Made by a program: the position numbers and the translations under genes
The notes under the pieces: model-generated
Seen by the model: only the letters and a program-made list of their open reading frames with translations
Databases searched by the model: none
Told to the model about the DNA's origin: nothing
In this document: one piece after another, positions 11,136-22,743 of the stretch
How positions within the stretch are numbered: position 1 is the stretch's first letter
Layout: each line of letters starts with the position of its first letter
NCBI GenBank assembly: GCA_018902385.1
Contig: JABSSW010000045.1
Span: 186,001-250,000, forward strand
DNA from: Physcia stellaris
Taxonomy: Eukaryota; Ascomycota; Lecanoromycetes; Caliciales; Physciaceae
DNA length: 64,000 bases
Direction: 5' to 3'

Positions 11136-12392
11136 TGCACGTCGCTCGTGCTAATTTGAGCCTTGTCTGATCTCAATTATTTCCAAAGGCAGGAATTGAT
11201 AGAAAGGAATGATCAAAAAATATCAACATTAAACACGTTACTTGTTGACAATGAGTCTCTTGCCAAGCCATTATTGGTCACCCTCTTTGGTGAATATGAT
11301 AAACGCCGACGCTCCAACATGACGCAATCGAGAATGATTCCAATACTTCCAGTGTCAATGTGAAGAAAGAGCAAGTCACGACAATACAGGCGAAAACGGG
11401 ACACAGAGCCGCCAAGGCTCGATCTCGGCCTCAGGTTTCTCCAGGATCCGCAGGGGTCCACCATTGGAGGTACAATTAATGACCACATCTCAGGAGCCTT
11501 CAGCGTACAAAGTACAACTATCTTTTGCCTCCTCGGGCTCACAGTAGGTCAGAGTGGACGTCTACAAGGCTGTTTCATCATTAATGGTCGGAGGTTTCCG
11601 CCGCTGCCCATCTTGCACAGCGTGCTTCGCACCATGGGCGTGTGAGCGTGGGAAGAACAGCTACTTGAGAAGAGAAGCCCCAACAAACCAGGAAAGGGTC
11701 TGATCTCACTTTCCCAGAATAGGCACCGAGAGGTATCCGACGCAGGGATGTATGAGTCCATGGTGGAGTTCCCCTTGTCGCTATTCGAAGGTCCTCATCC
11801 AGTCAGATAAAGGAGGAACTTCTTTACAGAGTATCCCAGCAACACCGTCGCACCGAGAAGCGTTGCAGTCAGTTGCAGAAAGAATAATAATATGATATCT
11901 GCAAGCGGGGACCTTGGAGCATCGGATGAAGCACGGCTAGTTTATGATTGATCGGTCGCAACGCTGTGGCTGCGGCCCTGCATGCGTTGATGCATGACCC
12001 CGCCTGCAAAGATATCAAGCTCATCACGTCTCAGCGCTTAGCATGACTCTCGTCTTTCATTGGCTCTACACTACTCTCTCCCCTCTTCAATGCTTCATGT
12101 CGCTGGGCCAGACGAATAGTTATATACGCGCCCTCTCGCACTTGATTTCAAAAAGTATCGCTTTTGTTTGAACAGTCGCTGTACTTTGTTTGATTTTCTG
12201 CCCCATTGTTGACTTGATTGGCTGGCCCAGTCTATTCGCAGTTTCTTTTTTTTATAGCAACACCGTTGTCTATCCGTTTTCACCAGTCGAATTCCTGTTA
12301 CGTATTGCCATTGCTTTTCCCTGCAGTCGTCGCCTTGAACATAAACCAAGCCCCATCCACCGTCAAGGCAGAATATCTTGTGTACCATCGTC
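11136..12392. promoter_or_regulatory. Divergent region between PP2C and small SILK-motif gene
   Basis: A 1.26 kb stretch with no convincing coding frame. It becomes pyrimidine-rich from about 12050 and has a TATATA element at 12121, typical of the 5' leader of the downstream + strand gene. Confidence 0.55.
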
Positions 12393-12889
12393 ATGCTTTC
12401 TCGCGCCACTCGTCCCAGTAGGTGTCCTCGGAGCATTCTCTTCCCCTGACTTTATTTCTTCGGAAGCTGTAGAACGATTCGCAGGGAGCGATATTACAAC
12501 ACAACGCTTGACATAGTCTGGCAATGCTGACTCCGTGATCTCCGACAGAGCTTGCTCTTGCAGTCCCCACAACCACCAGTCATGCGATGAAGTCTCCTCT
12601 ACCACGAACTCCCATCTCGCCTTCTCCAATCAGCCCCACAGTACGCAACACAAGAGCTAACCAGCGAGGCTTTGCAACTCTCCAGCCCCCAACGTTTGCT
12701 TACGCTCAATCTACCAACACCAAGAGCATCTTGAAGAAAGGACAGCCATCAGGATCTTCGAGCAAGAAGCTCCAATTTCGCGAGGAGCCAGCAGTCCGAT
12801 GCATTACTCCAGTTCCCGAGGATTACCACGGCACCTACGTCAAAATGACCAGAGATGACCGGCGATGGGGCAAAGGTGTGCGTGATTGA
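12393..12889 (+). CDS. Small conserved fungal protein with SILK and RVxF-like PP1 docking motifs
   Basis: Two exons (12393-12417 and 12549-12889; 121 aa) joined in phase over a 131 nt intron with a CTGAC branch site. The product begins MLSRATRPKLALAVPTTT and continues with a Ser/Pro-rich segment (PLPRTPISPSPISPT). It then has KSILKK followed after 12 residues by KKLQF, and ends with a conserved-looking block ITPVPEDYHGTYVKMTRDD. SILK plus [RK][VIL]x[FW] is the known paired docking signature for protein phosphatase 1; that the protein binds PP1 is inference. The SPxxP repeats could be CDK/MAPK sites. An internal Met at 12587 is an alternative start, but the spliced start keeps the frame and a longer N-terminus. 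Confidence 0.75.
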
Positions 12890-14880
12890 TCGGGTGTCTC
12901 ATACACCATTAGTGAAAGGGCAGCTCCTATCGCTTGATCTACAAGGCCGCTTTGCATCCTTCCCACTTGCCGAGGCAATCAGGTATGCAGAGAGCGTGGA
13001 AGTTGCTTGAAAAGCGGCGTGTTTTGGCCTTGAGAGGAAGGGAGCATGATGTTCATGGTAAATTACGACCTTCACGATAACGACCACAAGGACAAGGCTG
13101 GAAATCGCTCCGGGGAATAACTTTACAAGCACATTATTGGTAGCTCGGAGCAAATCCAAAGTAATTGCAAGCCATAATAACGTGCTCGAAACCTCGTAAT
13201 ATTTTACGCTCTAGGGTACTCGCATGCCACAATGCGAGCCCGGAGAATTCTCATCGTCGACGAATTCTTCAATATTCTCGTGCCTTTGCCCCAAAGACTC
13301 CGAGTTCTGTAGCCTCATGCTGGGGAAACGGCTGCTGGCACTGTCGCATTCATGAACATAGAGCTGGAGCCACCTCCGGTTTTGCGTTACCGTGAAACAA
13401 GACTTGATTATGTATGTGCATGTATGTTTTATTATAGACATCCATGGCAAAGGACTCCATCACAGCAGCAAGTGCACGCGCTGGACCGTTGGCGATAGCA
13501 CGGATTCTGTCACACAGAGCCGAGAGCAGAGGTTGAAAATGGATGGTCAGCAAATTCTCCTAGGGAATGTGGAGGATGTAGCGTGCGGAGGCTGAGTCGG
13601 GACTTGGGGTTGAGGTTTGGCTGCACGAGGAACGTGGGGCGGAGCATTGCCCTGGCACGTTTGGCAGATGACTTGATGCATCCAGAGCTTTGAGATCGTA
13701 GATTTGGTGCGGCATCTTCCACGTTCCTGAGCCAGTATTCTTACCTGACATGCTTCTTCCATCATTGCGGCTGGTGTACCTGACAATCTTTTTCCGGTTG
13801 TAAACGAGAGGGAAGGTTGCAGGTAGGTACCCGGCGCTACATCCTCATCCCAGAAACTCACACCAGTAGTGATCGATAGCCAATCGGAGGATCATAGTAG
13901 TTTGCTGACTCTGATACTGGTATTACGAATACATGTACTTAGTATCCGTCAGTGCTTCTCGAACATGCGCAGAGAAGATATTTCGCGGATACTTCCGATC
14001 GCAGGGCATCATTGGATCAGTCGCAAAGGGTCGAAAAGGGAATGGCTCCGCAACAAGCGCTGGGTGTTGAATTCTGAAACAAGCACGCGAGAAAGACGTC
14101 AACCGGCACGATGCGGAGGGCTGCTTGCAAACTAGCTGATTCAATGTCTTCCCTCTCTTGAGCTCAGCTGTCCCGATGGTGTGGGAAAGAGGCTTGAAAG
14201 ACGTGCAAGCCCCTCTTTGGGTGACGGGGTATTTATAGTGACCCGCTATCCTCTTTCGGGTATAGGCGATCTGGAGAGCCGCACTAAGATAACCGCCCAC
14301 GCTAGTAATCTGCAGCTTTCTCTTTTGTTAGAAGACGGGCTTTGGCACTCATTCTCTCACCCACGTCAACCCACTCACAGGTCTCGAGGGAGGTCATCTC
14401 TCCATCTTGAACGTGCAGGCCAGTCTATGTTTCAGCCTTATGGTTTCTAAAGAAAGTTCCTTACTAACCCTCACTTCTTGTGCTATCCTATGAACGAGCG
14501 TCAAGAGGAGCGAGCGGTCACCACAACCATGACCCGTTGCAGCAGCCCACTATATGTCTCTATGCTCCGCCTCCTTGACATCTATCCCTCTACGATGCAG
14601 CTGTAGGTATTGTCGAGCCAAACATTGGGAGCTTTTCCTAATAGGTACTTTCTCTTGGGTGGTGGTCTCCATTTTTGCCCGACTCTTAGTTCTGCATCTT
14701 CCACCACGTACTGTGACTGCATCATCAGCATCCTCTTCCTGGTTCTATATATCTCCAGCCGTTCGTTTCAGGTTTTGCACTTCTTCTCCACCCGTGCATA
14801 TCTCTAATCCAGCTCTCTAATTCTTACCATCCTTTAATGATCTTGCAACTTGTCCCCCTTCTCTTCTTCACGATATAAAC
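12890..14880. other. 2 kb region between two + strand genes, no confident gene
   Basis: Minus-strand frames at 13547-13861 (104 codons, possible intron donor at 13745) and 13923-14300 (125 codons) have no motif I recognise. From about 14540 to 14880 the + strand is strongly CT-rich, as expected for the core promoter and leader of the Myb-like gene. Confidence 0.5.
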
Positions 14881-15731
14881 ATGCCACCGGTATCTGCTAA
14901 GAAGACCTCGATCAATCCAAGCAACCGCTTACATCCTTACCAAAGGAAAGACATTGCAACAGACATGACTTCACCTAGCTCACCTACTTCTCCCCGCTCC
15001 ACTGCCGGCCCCTGGCAACCGGAAGATGATGCCCAGCTTATAGAAGCTCGAAAGCATAGCCTGAATTGGGCCGACATCTCCCAACAGTATTTTCCGTCCA
15101 AAACCGCTAACGCCTGCCGCAAGCGGCATGAGCGACTCATGGATAAAAAGACCATCACAGACGACTGGGAATCCTCTAAACTCGAAGAGATGGCGGCTGC
15201 GTATGTCGAGCTCCGGCAGCAGATATGGGAAGTTTTAGCAAAGGAGATTGGCGAGAACTGGAAAATCGTCGAGACCAAGGTAAGCGCAATGAGCCGTCAA
15301 TCGCTTTTTCGTATTAACGGAAATTATAGTGCATGGAGAAAGGCGTTAAGAACCTCACCAACTTGGGTAATTCGGTTCGACGTCGCGGGAGATCAGGCCT
15401 TCCCATGGTTAGCGAGGATGAGGCCAATAACGACAGCGGGTGCTTTCTGGACGAACATCATCAAAATGATCCTTATTCCTCCGTTCCTCCTTCTCACTCG
15501 TCAAGACGAACCGCGAGCAATACATCATCAATTGCTCCAACTCCACTGCTACAACATGTCTCTCCTTCGAATCATCAATCAATATATCACCAGCAATACC
15601 CGCAACAAAATTATCAACAGCAACACCCACATCAGCATCAGCATCAGCACCAGCAGTCCATTCCTAGCATTGCATCGCTTTTGGAATCGACAAGAGCCCC
15701 GAATCCGCATGCAATGGCCACGACTAGTTAG
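14881..15731 (+). CDS. Myb/SANT-like DNA-binding protein
   Basis: Exons 14881-15279 and 15330-15731 (266 aa). Residues about 42-90 form one Myb/SANT-like repeat: GPWQPEDDAQLIEARKHS, then NWADISQQYFPSKTANACRK, with the spaced Trp residues and basic recognition helix of the fold. A second shorter helical block (EMAAAYVELRQQIWEVLAKE, then IGENWKIVETK) resembles a degenerate second repeat. The C-terminus is Ser/Pro-rich and ends in a His/Gln tract (about 15610-15660). It is probably a nuclear transcription factor; targets are unknown. It converges with qri7, 293 bp away. Confidence 0.82.
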
Positions 15732-16024
15732 TAGAGAGCCCTCCACTGTATTGCACAGCACGGCGTTTGCATGTACTTTAATAGTTGTGTTGTATGCATA
15801 GCGTTGTGTGGCTTTGGTTTGGCGCATGTTCTGGGTTCTCATGACTGGTACGGAAAATGGGGGCTAGGTGTGGCTTCGGTGTACGGCTTAAAAAGGGGGG
15901 ATGGACGTGAGTCAAGGCGAACGGTCAAGGTTTTTCTTTTCTATGTAATTGATAGATGGCGGCATGTACGATACTGTAACAACAAGATGGTGAGTCGGTT
16001 TACAAACCCATGATTTTTCGTTTG

Positions 16025-17680
16025 TCAACGCTCGTCGGTGTCTCTTCCAATTCTTCGTCTCCAGCCTTCTGCTCCCAATATCCCGCCATCCTCTGCATTA
16101 ACGTCAATTGACCATTTTCTCCGAGCCTGAACGCTTAACTCGGTTACCCAACCGGCCTCATACATTTCCATACCTGCCCACGCGATCATAGCTGCATTAT
16201 CGGTACAAAGGTAAGACGGTGGGACCATTAACCGTACATGCGAGAAGCCGCGTGCATCGAGAAAAGTTCGTAACACATGCTTGAGAAAATTATTACTAGC
16301 GACTCCGCCACTTACCACTAAAGCTTGGGGTTCTACGTCCCGAACCTTGAATTGCTGCAAGGCCATGACGACCCTACTGCTCAAATGCTCAAACAGGACT
16401 CGCATAGCTTCTCGTGCTAGCGCTATCCTCTCTTCTGGCTCCAAGTACTCGGATTCACATATGCGCTCCACGTTGCCTTGTGTGCCAGTGAAGGTGAACT
16501 CCATGTTCCTGCTCTTACCCGCTCTTGACTCGGAAAGAGGCGTCCCCAGCGACCAGCCCCATTCCGTAGGTTTACGAGCGGGTTCGTCTTGGCGACAGGG
16601 AGGCGGAATATAGTTATACGATCCAGGTCCCGACGGAAAAGCAAATGATTCGAGAAGACGACCGTACATGGAATCGCTTGATTGGGCTAGTATGCTAGAC
16701 GGAAGAACAGCGCGAGCGATCTTGTCGAGACAGTCGCCGATGGCGATATCGTTCGTCTTCGCCAGTATCTCATGTTCTACCGTCGACTTGGAGTGAACCA
16801 GGAGCGTGTGCCCCCCTGAAACCAACAGTGAGAGGAATGGGAAATCAGGATCGGGCACGCGGTTGGCGCCGCGTTTAAGCGCTGACACGAGCCGTGGCGT
16901 GAGGGCATGGGCTTGCATGTGGTTTACACCGAGTAAAGGAACCTGCCACGCGACTGCGAGACTGAAGATGTTTGCGAAGTCAGCATTGCCGGTCTCGGGC
17001 GAGGATGGACCCGTAGAACAAGTCACTTGCACAAATTGCTCATACAAAATATCCTACGCATGCAGAAAACTCTGAAGAAGGGACTGATTGCTTCGAAGAC
17101 ATACCCTTTCGCAGTGTCAAGGCCAGTTGCTAGGCATGAACGCAAGCCTGGGCCACGTGTGACGGATATGAAGTCAGGCTTCTTCTTTAGCACATAGTGG
17201 CCCTCTGAGTAGACATAGATAGCCTGTGCAGAAGAGATCTCTGTATTTGCATGCTGTTCAGTCCTTGCCTGTGTGGCTGCTTTGCCCTGGCCTTCCGCTA
17301 CAGAAGGCAAACTTGAAAGTGCCTCAGCTACCAGATTTGCAAGATTCCTCTGGTGTGAGTCTTGTGCAACTATGGGATGAATGCCCGCAAATTGGCTACT
17401 GTTGGAGGTGACTTTTTCGTGGAAATGGAGGGTCGCGGTTGGGGCATCTCGACTCTTGGCAAATTGCTGGTCATGTTTCTCAAGTATTGCGACTGAGGTA
17501 TCATCGCTAATTACGTGTCAGCCTGTTCATACGGCACCATAGAGTATAAGAAAGGTACCATGATGTTTCAATTGCCAAGGTGGTTATGGGTCGAAGCTGG
17601 CTGGATATTGGAATGATGTTCCTTCCAAAGGCACAAGTTCTCATATGGCGAAAGTGCTTTTCCACATGCTGAGCTAGCAT
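16025..17680 (-). CDS. qri7: Mitochondrial tRNA t6A synthase Qri7 (OSGEPL1/TsaD family)
   Basis: Transfers threonylcarbamoyl to A37 of ANN-decoding mitochondrial tRNAs. Exons 17559-17680, 17105-17506 and 16025-16961 sum to 487 codons. The family signature TTLAIETSCDDTSVAIL is rebuilt across the first intron, with the Cys codon split TG/C. The metal-binding HMQAHALTPRL, the GPGLRSCLATGLDTAKG loop, SLLVSGGHTLL, and the C-terminal VVSGGVASN and DNAAMIAWAG are all present. A basic leader before the domain fits mitochondrial targeting. The Met at 17047 is intronic: splicing 17105 to 16961 gives DTAKGLAVAWQVP, the family sequence. Confidence 0.94.
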
Positions 17681-18202
17681 CCAACAAGTTGCTCTGCAGA
17701 TTGGAAGAAGGGCTGAACGGACCCCTTGGACGCGAAATTCGGCCTCAGGAGAGGTATTGGGGTAAATTGGTGTAAGTCGACGGCAACAATGATGAAATTC
17801 GGAGGTGTCGAAAAGCAACCAAGCATTTTGATGATGTCTCCCAGCGGCCCGGAAATCCTCCTCCCGCAAGCATGGATCCCGTCGATCATTTTAAAATTAT
17901 GCTAGATAATCGCCGGCTGCATCTTATTCCATATTTGGCTTTTCGTAATTCGGACTACCTTCCTTCCTGATTTTGGATTCGTGTATACTGATCAGCATTG
18001 ATGTGCTACCGTCTGTAGAAAAACTCATTACCCCTATTATTAAACACCGTACGAATCTTAGTCCTCGTCTGTCGAAAACGAACGTGAGATAAGGTCAAAG
18101 CTTAGCTGAAGAAGAGTCCAAAATGCTTGTCAGGAGTTGACTCGTCATGCGTTGTTGAGGAGCTGCGATAGAGACTCACATTCAAGTATATCACCGCTGA
18201 AT
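17681..18202. promoter_or_regulatory. Shared divergent promoter qri7 / AGC carrier
   Basis: 522 bp between two divergent start codons, both of genes for mitochondrial proteins. No coding frame is supported. The minus frame continues upstream to 17869 but lacks a presequence-like or conserved block. Confidence 0.6.
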
Positions 18203-20419
18203 ATGGCCAACATCCAGGAAGCGGTCAAGGAGAGCTTGCTTGGTACAACGCGTGAACCAGAGCTTTCAACTCAGACACGAGCAGCATTCGACCAGAACGC
18301 GAAACAGGATGAGGCGACTGGAGAGTTCTACTTGTCGGAAAGCGAGTTTGTGAATGCAATTGCTCCAGAAGGCGAGGACTACGTGAGTTGCTGAGTTCCA
18401 TGACCGTCCCACAGGGAGAAAAGACGCTGGGCTGACATGGCTGGTATTAGCACAAAATAAGTAGAGAACAGTACGCAATCCTTTTCCACATCGCAGACCG
18501 ACGAAAAGCTGGTCGATTGACGCTACAAGACTGGGGCAACTTTGAGAATTTGCTTGCAAAACCAGACGCGGAGTATGAGATCGCCTTCCGATTGTTCGAT
18601 GAAAAAGGCACAGGCACAATCAAATATGAAGACTTCCAAAAACTTTACAATCTTAACAAGGGCGACGAAACCGTACCGTTTGATTGGAATTGCGAGTGGG
18701 CATCGTTATATATTGGAGGAAATAAACATCGGCATGATATGACATACCCTCAATTTTCTCAAATGCTTCGCGGCTTGCAGGGAGAGAAAATACGACAAGC
18801 TTTCCATTATTTCGACAAAGATAAGGATGGCTATATAGACCCAGAGGATTTTCAGCGCATTATAGTGGAGACTGCGCGGCATAAACTCTCGGATCACTTG
18901 CTCGAAAACCTCCACACATTGTGTAATATTGGGACGGGAAGCAAGATTTCGTATGCAAATGTTCGAGCATTCCAAAATGTCATTAGGGAAATGGATCTTG
19001 TGGATCTCATAATACGGAATGCGACTCAGAAGAGCGACGATGGTACAATTACACGGACGGATTTTCTCAATGAAGCTGCCAGAATAACAAGATTTTCGCT
19101 TATTACCCCTATGGAGGCTGATATTCTTTTTCACTTTGCTGGCCTCGATGCGCCCTCTGGTAGATTATCGCTCAAGGATTTTGCCAAAGTCGTTGATGCA
19201 TCCTGGCAGAGCGCATATGCTCTCGGGATTGATGCTGCTGGTTCCGCATCAGAAACAGCCCATAAAGCTATGTCAACAGGACGACGGTACTTGCACAATG
19301 TTCTTGAGTCCGCACATCATTTCGCGTTGGGTAGCATAGCGGGTGCTTTCGGTGCCTTGATGGTTTATCCAATCGATCTAGTCAAGACGAGGATGCAAAA
19401 CCAACGGAGCCAACGAGTCGGAGCGGTACTGTACAAGAACTCAATCGACTGCGCAAGAAAAGTGATCAAGAATGAGGGCTTCAGAGGGCTATATTCTGGC
19501 GTGTTGCCTCAGTTGGTTGGCGTTGCACCGGAGAAGGCCATCAAGCTGACCGTCAACGATCTAGTCCGAGGACACTACTCGGAGAAGGAAACCGGCAAAA
19601 TCTGGTGGCCACACGAGGTCCTAGCTGGTGGATCGGCCGGAGCTTGCCAAGTCGTCAGTAGATGAGTTCCCACTAGAAGAGGCAATGTTAACGTGATGGC
19701 AGCTCTTCACAAATCCTCTAGAGATCGTCAAAATCCGATTGCAGGTCCAAGGAGAGATGTCAAAGACCGTCGAAGGAGTCGAACGAAGATCCGCTATGTG
19801 GATTGTCAAAAATCTTGGTCTCGTAGGCCTATACAAAGGCGCCAGTGCTTGTTTGCTAAGAGACATCCCATTCTCCTCCATTTACTTCCCAGCCTACAAC
19901 CACTTGAAGCGCGACTTTTTCGGAGAAGGCCCCAATAAGAAACTTGGCATTGTTCAACTCCTCACGGCGGGCGCCATCGCCGGTATGCCAGCCGCTTATC
20001 TCACCACACCGTGCGATGTCATCAAAACCCGGTTGCAGGTCGAAGCCCGTAAGGGCGAGACGAAGTACACGTCGCTTAGGCACTGTGCCTCAACCGTCTA
20101 CCGCGAAGAGGGGTTCAAAGCCTTCTTCAAAGGTGGCCCAGCCCGTGTGCTGAGATCCTCGCCACAGTTTGGTTTCACCTTAGCCGGATATGAAGTTCTT
20201 CAGAAGCTCCTGCCTATGCCGGGTAGTGAGACAGAAGGACCTTCAATAGCCGGGTATTCCGAGCCAGCTCTTGGCCTTCAAGAAGCCAAAGCCCCTTTAC
20301 CGTACTTGAGAAGTCGAAATGCATTGAAGATTATCCTCGACCTTGATGAAAACTTCGGAAAGCCCAAGATACCCAACGGAAAAGGGTGGATCCCGCTAGG
20401 GCTACGGGCTGCGGCTTAA
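18203..20419 (+). CDS. agc1: Mitochondrial calcium-regulated aspartate/glutamate carrier (AGC1/aralar type)
   Basis: Exchanges aspartate for glutamate across the inner mitochondrial membrane (malate-aspartate shuttle). Exons 18203-18382, 18451-19653 and 19703-20419 give 699 aa. The N-terminal half holds EF-hand-type helices, with clear loops [14 protein letters not shown] and [14 protein letters not shown]. The C-terminal half is a three-repeat mitochondrial carrier with signatures [22 protein letters not shown] and [11 protein letters not shown]. The second signature is created only after splicing at 19653/19703. The long EF-hand N-terminus separates it from the short yeast Agc1 and matches aralar/citrin. 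Confidence 0.95.
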
Positions 20420-20678
20420 TTTAAAAGTTGGGGAATATAAAGGGACTAGTAGCCTTTGACTAAGGTTTGACTTGTAGCATGGCGATGCGTGGAAGCGTGG
20501 GTTGAGCCTCAATGTAGAAGGCGTAATACAGGCGTATTAGGGTAATTTGACGAGGGCTTCGATGCACAGACCCCTACGGGTTGGTATGCGAGCTTTCTAA
20601 GGAAGTATATGCAAAATGTAAATGAATCCAAGGAAAGATCTGCTGATTTGTGGATGGCTATATGAGTACCGTACCGTC

Positions 20679-21784
20679 TTACTTTTGCGTTACAATCTGG
20701 GCATCGCCAGCAAGCAAGGGTTGTTGTTCACCATCCAAGCCATTTCCAAGGGGCTTCGTCCTGTGGCGATAGAAGATGTAGTGCTGGCACATGAAGATGA
20801 TGTCAAAAAACAGCGTCTGCACTTTGTCAGTCTAACCGAACGGCAAGTATATTTAACGATAGCACGAACAATGTTTCCCAAACCCAACTTGATCGGATTA
20901 CCAGTGATTCCCGACCAATCATTCTGCAGGCTCGAGTCGATAACCAGCTGTACAAGTGACAGAATGCCGCCTATCACGTCCAGCAGGATTGGCTCGATGC
21001 ACCACCCATCGGTGGATTGGTTTCGATAATTGGTATAGGCCTGCGGGATATACTTCACGACTGTGGCCACCAACTTACAATATCCAATAGCATAGACCTA
21101 AAGCTCCGCAAAACACTCCATTAGCGGATCCCAGTTCCTGGAAGTTTTGCCACGTATCCCCGGTTCACATACCACGTCAAGCCAAGCCCATCCCAACGGA
21201 TCTCTTCCCACGTCTCTGCTCTTAACCAGAACTAGCCCAATAATCCAAAATACAGCCACAATGCAGCCGACAGCTATTCCCCAGATGCTCGTCCCAACCC
21301 TCTCTTTGCCTTGCTTGAACCCCCAGAGCGTCTTGGAGAACATGGTCAAACCAACGATGCTCATGACCACTGCATGTACCCCGTAGGCTACATCGTTCAA
21401 TCGGACGGTTGGCTCGGGCGATAAGGGATTTCGAGCCGCATATTGAGCGCGTATCAGAGGTGAGGCATAGAGGGCAACGGTGGAGATGAGATAAGCAATA
21501 AAGCCGAGTACGTTGATGGTAAGGAACGCTGGTGTCGTTCCTTGTGTTGAGCGACGGCGGTAATTAAGGATGCACTGGGGGTAGAAGGAGAGTGACCATG
21601 CGAGGGTACTGGGGAGGTCATTGGTCAAAGGGAGTTTGTTGAGGAGCCTCCTCCAGAGGGACTCACTAAACCCAACCTAATAATCTAAAGTGACGCCGAT
21701 TAGTCTACTAGCAGTGTTCACTGGGAAGATGCGGCAATACCTAGAGATAAGCTTTGCGAAATAGATAACTTGTGTAGAGGGCAT
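20679..21784 (-). CDS. Cystinosin homologue (PQ-loop lysosomal/vacuolar cystine transporter)
   Basis: A seven-helix PQ-loop protein expected to export cystine from the vacuole with H+. Exon 1 is 21741-21784 ([14 protein letters not shown]), exon 2 is only 18 nt (21667-21684) and exon 3 starts at 21608. Joined, they give [18 protein letters not shown], the first cystinosin PQ motif, which is broken without the microexon. The second PQ loop is [15 protein letters not shown], preceded by a splice that removes about 21092-21173. A last intron with an unusual GTTCGT donor restores [17 protein letters not shown]. The stop is at 20679-20681. It converges with the AGC gene. Confidence 0.92.
21667..21684 (-). 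other. 18-nt microexon of the cystinosin gene
   Basis: Between acceptor CTTTAG (21685-21690) and donor GTGAGT (21661-21666). It encodes LLGW plus flanking split codons needed for the first PQ motif. Confidence 0.87.
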
Positions 21785-22743
21785 TTCCGGATCGATGGCC
21801 CTGCTCCAGGCTTGAGTGGTGAACGATAATTACCTAGATACAAGCGATACAAGGACTCATGTCGGCGAGCGATTGAGATGTTTCAGCCAGCATAGTTATC
21901 AATCGTAGGTTCCACTATGGCACCTGACCGGGGTTTTGAAGGATGACATTGATGTGTGCTCAATTCAGTTGAGATCACGGGGCATCCCAGCGCAATGTGT
22001 CTCAAGCTCCGGCACAAGAAACCGCAATTCTGAAGAGAGACGGGTAACCTTGATTTGATGCGTACTGTGGATGATTAGCGGTGATAAACTCTAGTTAGCT
22101 AAATGTATTGTAATTATACAACGTCTGCAGTATAGAAGCTCCCCGTTATGGAACCAACGGGTATTTGTCGCTGACTCTGAGTCAAACTCTTCCATTATTA
22201 TTGCCTACTACATATTCTCTCCAGTCTCCCGACTCTCCTCACTCTGTCCTTTCTCCTTCGTTCATGTTGTCGCTTTCTGGAAATTGGCGAAGTACGTAGG
22301 TACCACCAGCTCGCATCGATGAAGTACAGTCTTGGCATTGCGTCACTCGCACTACTATACTAGCCAAAATCGGCCTTTTGTGACCGCCTAGCTGTCACAG
22401 TTATCAGCTATTGTCAACTGTCAACACAGTTTCATTGCACTCGTATGTCCCTGGTCTAGACTACCTTACCTTTATCTGCAGACCGCCTTCAACCACAGCT
22501 CAACACGACCCAACATACTAACCTTGCTTCGCCACTTGACTCATCGCTCTCCCCACCGGTCTTACCAAGATTCCGCTAAGCTACATCTATCTCTACACAT
22601 ACCACACACACAAACCTCAGACGCACCAAAAAACACAACAAAGCATCTACCACCTATCTTTGCAACCCATAGCCACAAGTCAGCCACCTTGACACTCTCA
22701 AACCCGTAGCATCAATCCCTAACTACGAATATCTCCATCTACT
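21785..22743. promoter_or_regulatory. Divergent region cystinosin / mex67
   Basis: 960 bp without a supported gene. The last 550 bp before mex67 are CT- and CA-rich (pyrimidine tracts, CACACACA near 22610), typical of Pezizomycotina promoters and leaders. Confidence 0.6.

Noticed and set aside
13510-13861. A small minus-strand gene beginning MSFWDEDVAPGTYL
   Set aside because: A splice donor is present but the downstream exon is ambiguous in two frames and no family is recognised.
17023-17047. Met at 17047 as the Qri7 start
   Set aside because: It lies in the intron 16962-17104; the conserved N-terminal half is encoded further upstream.
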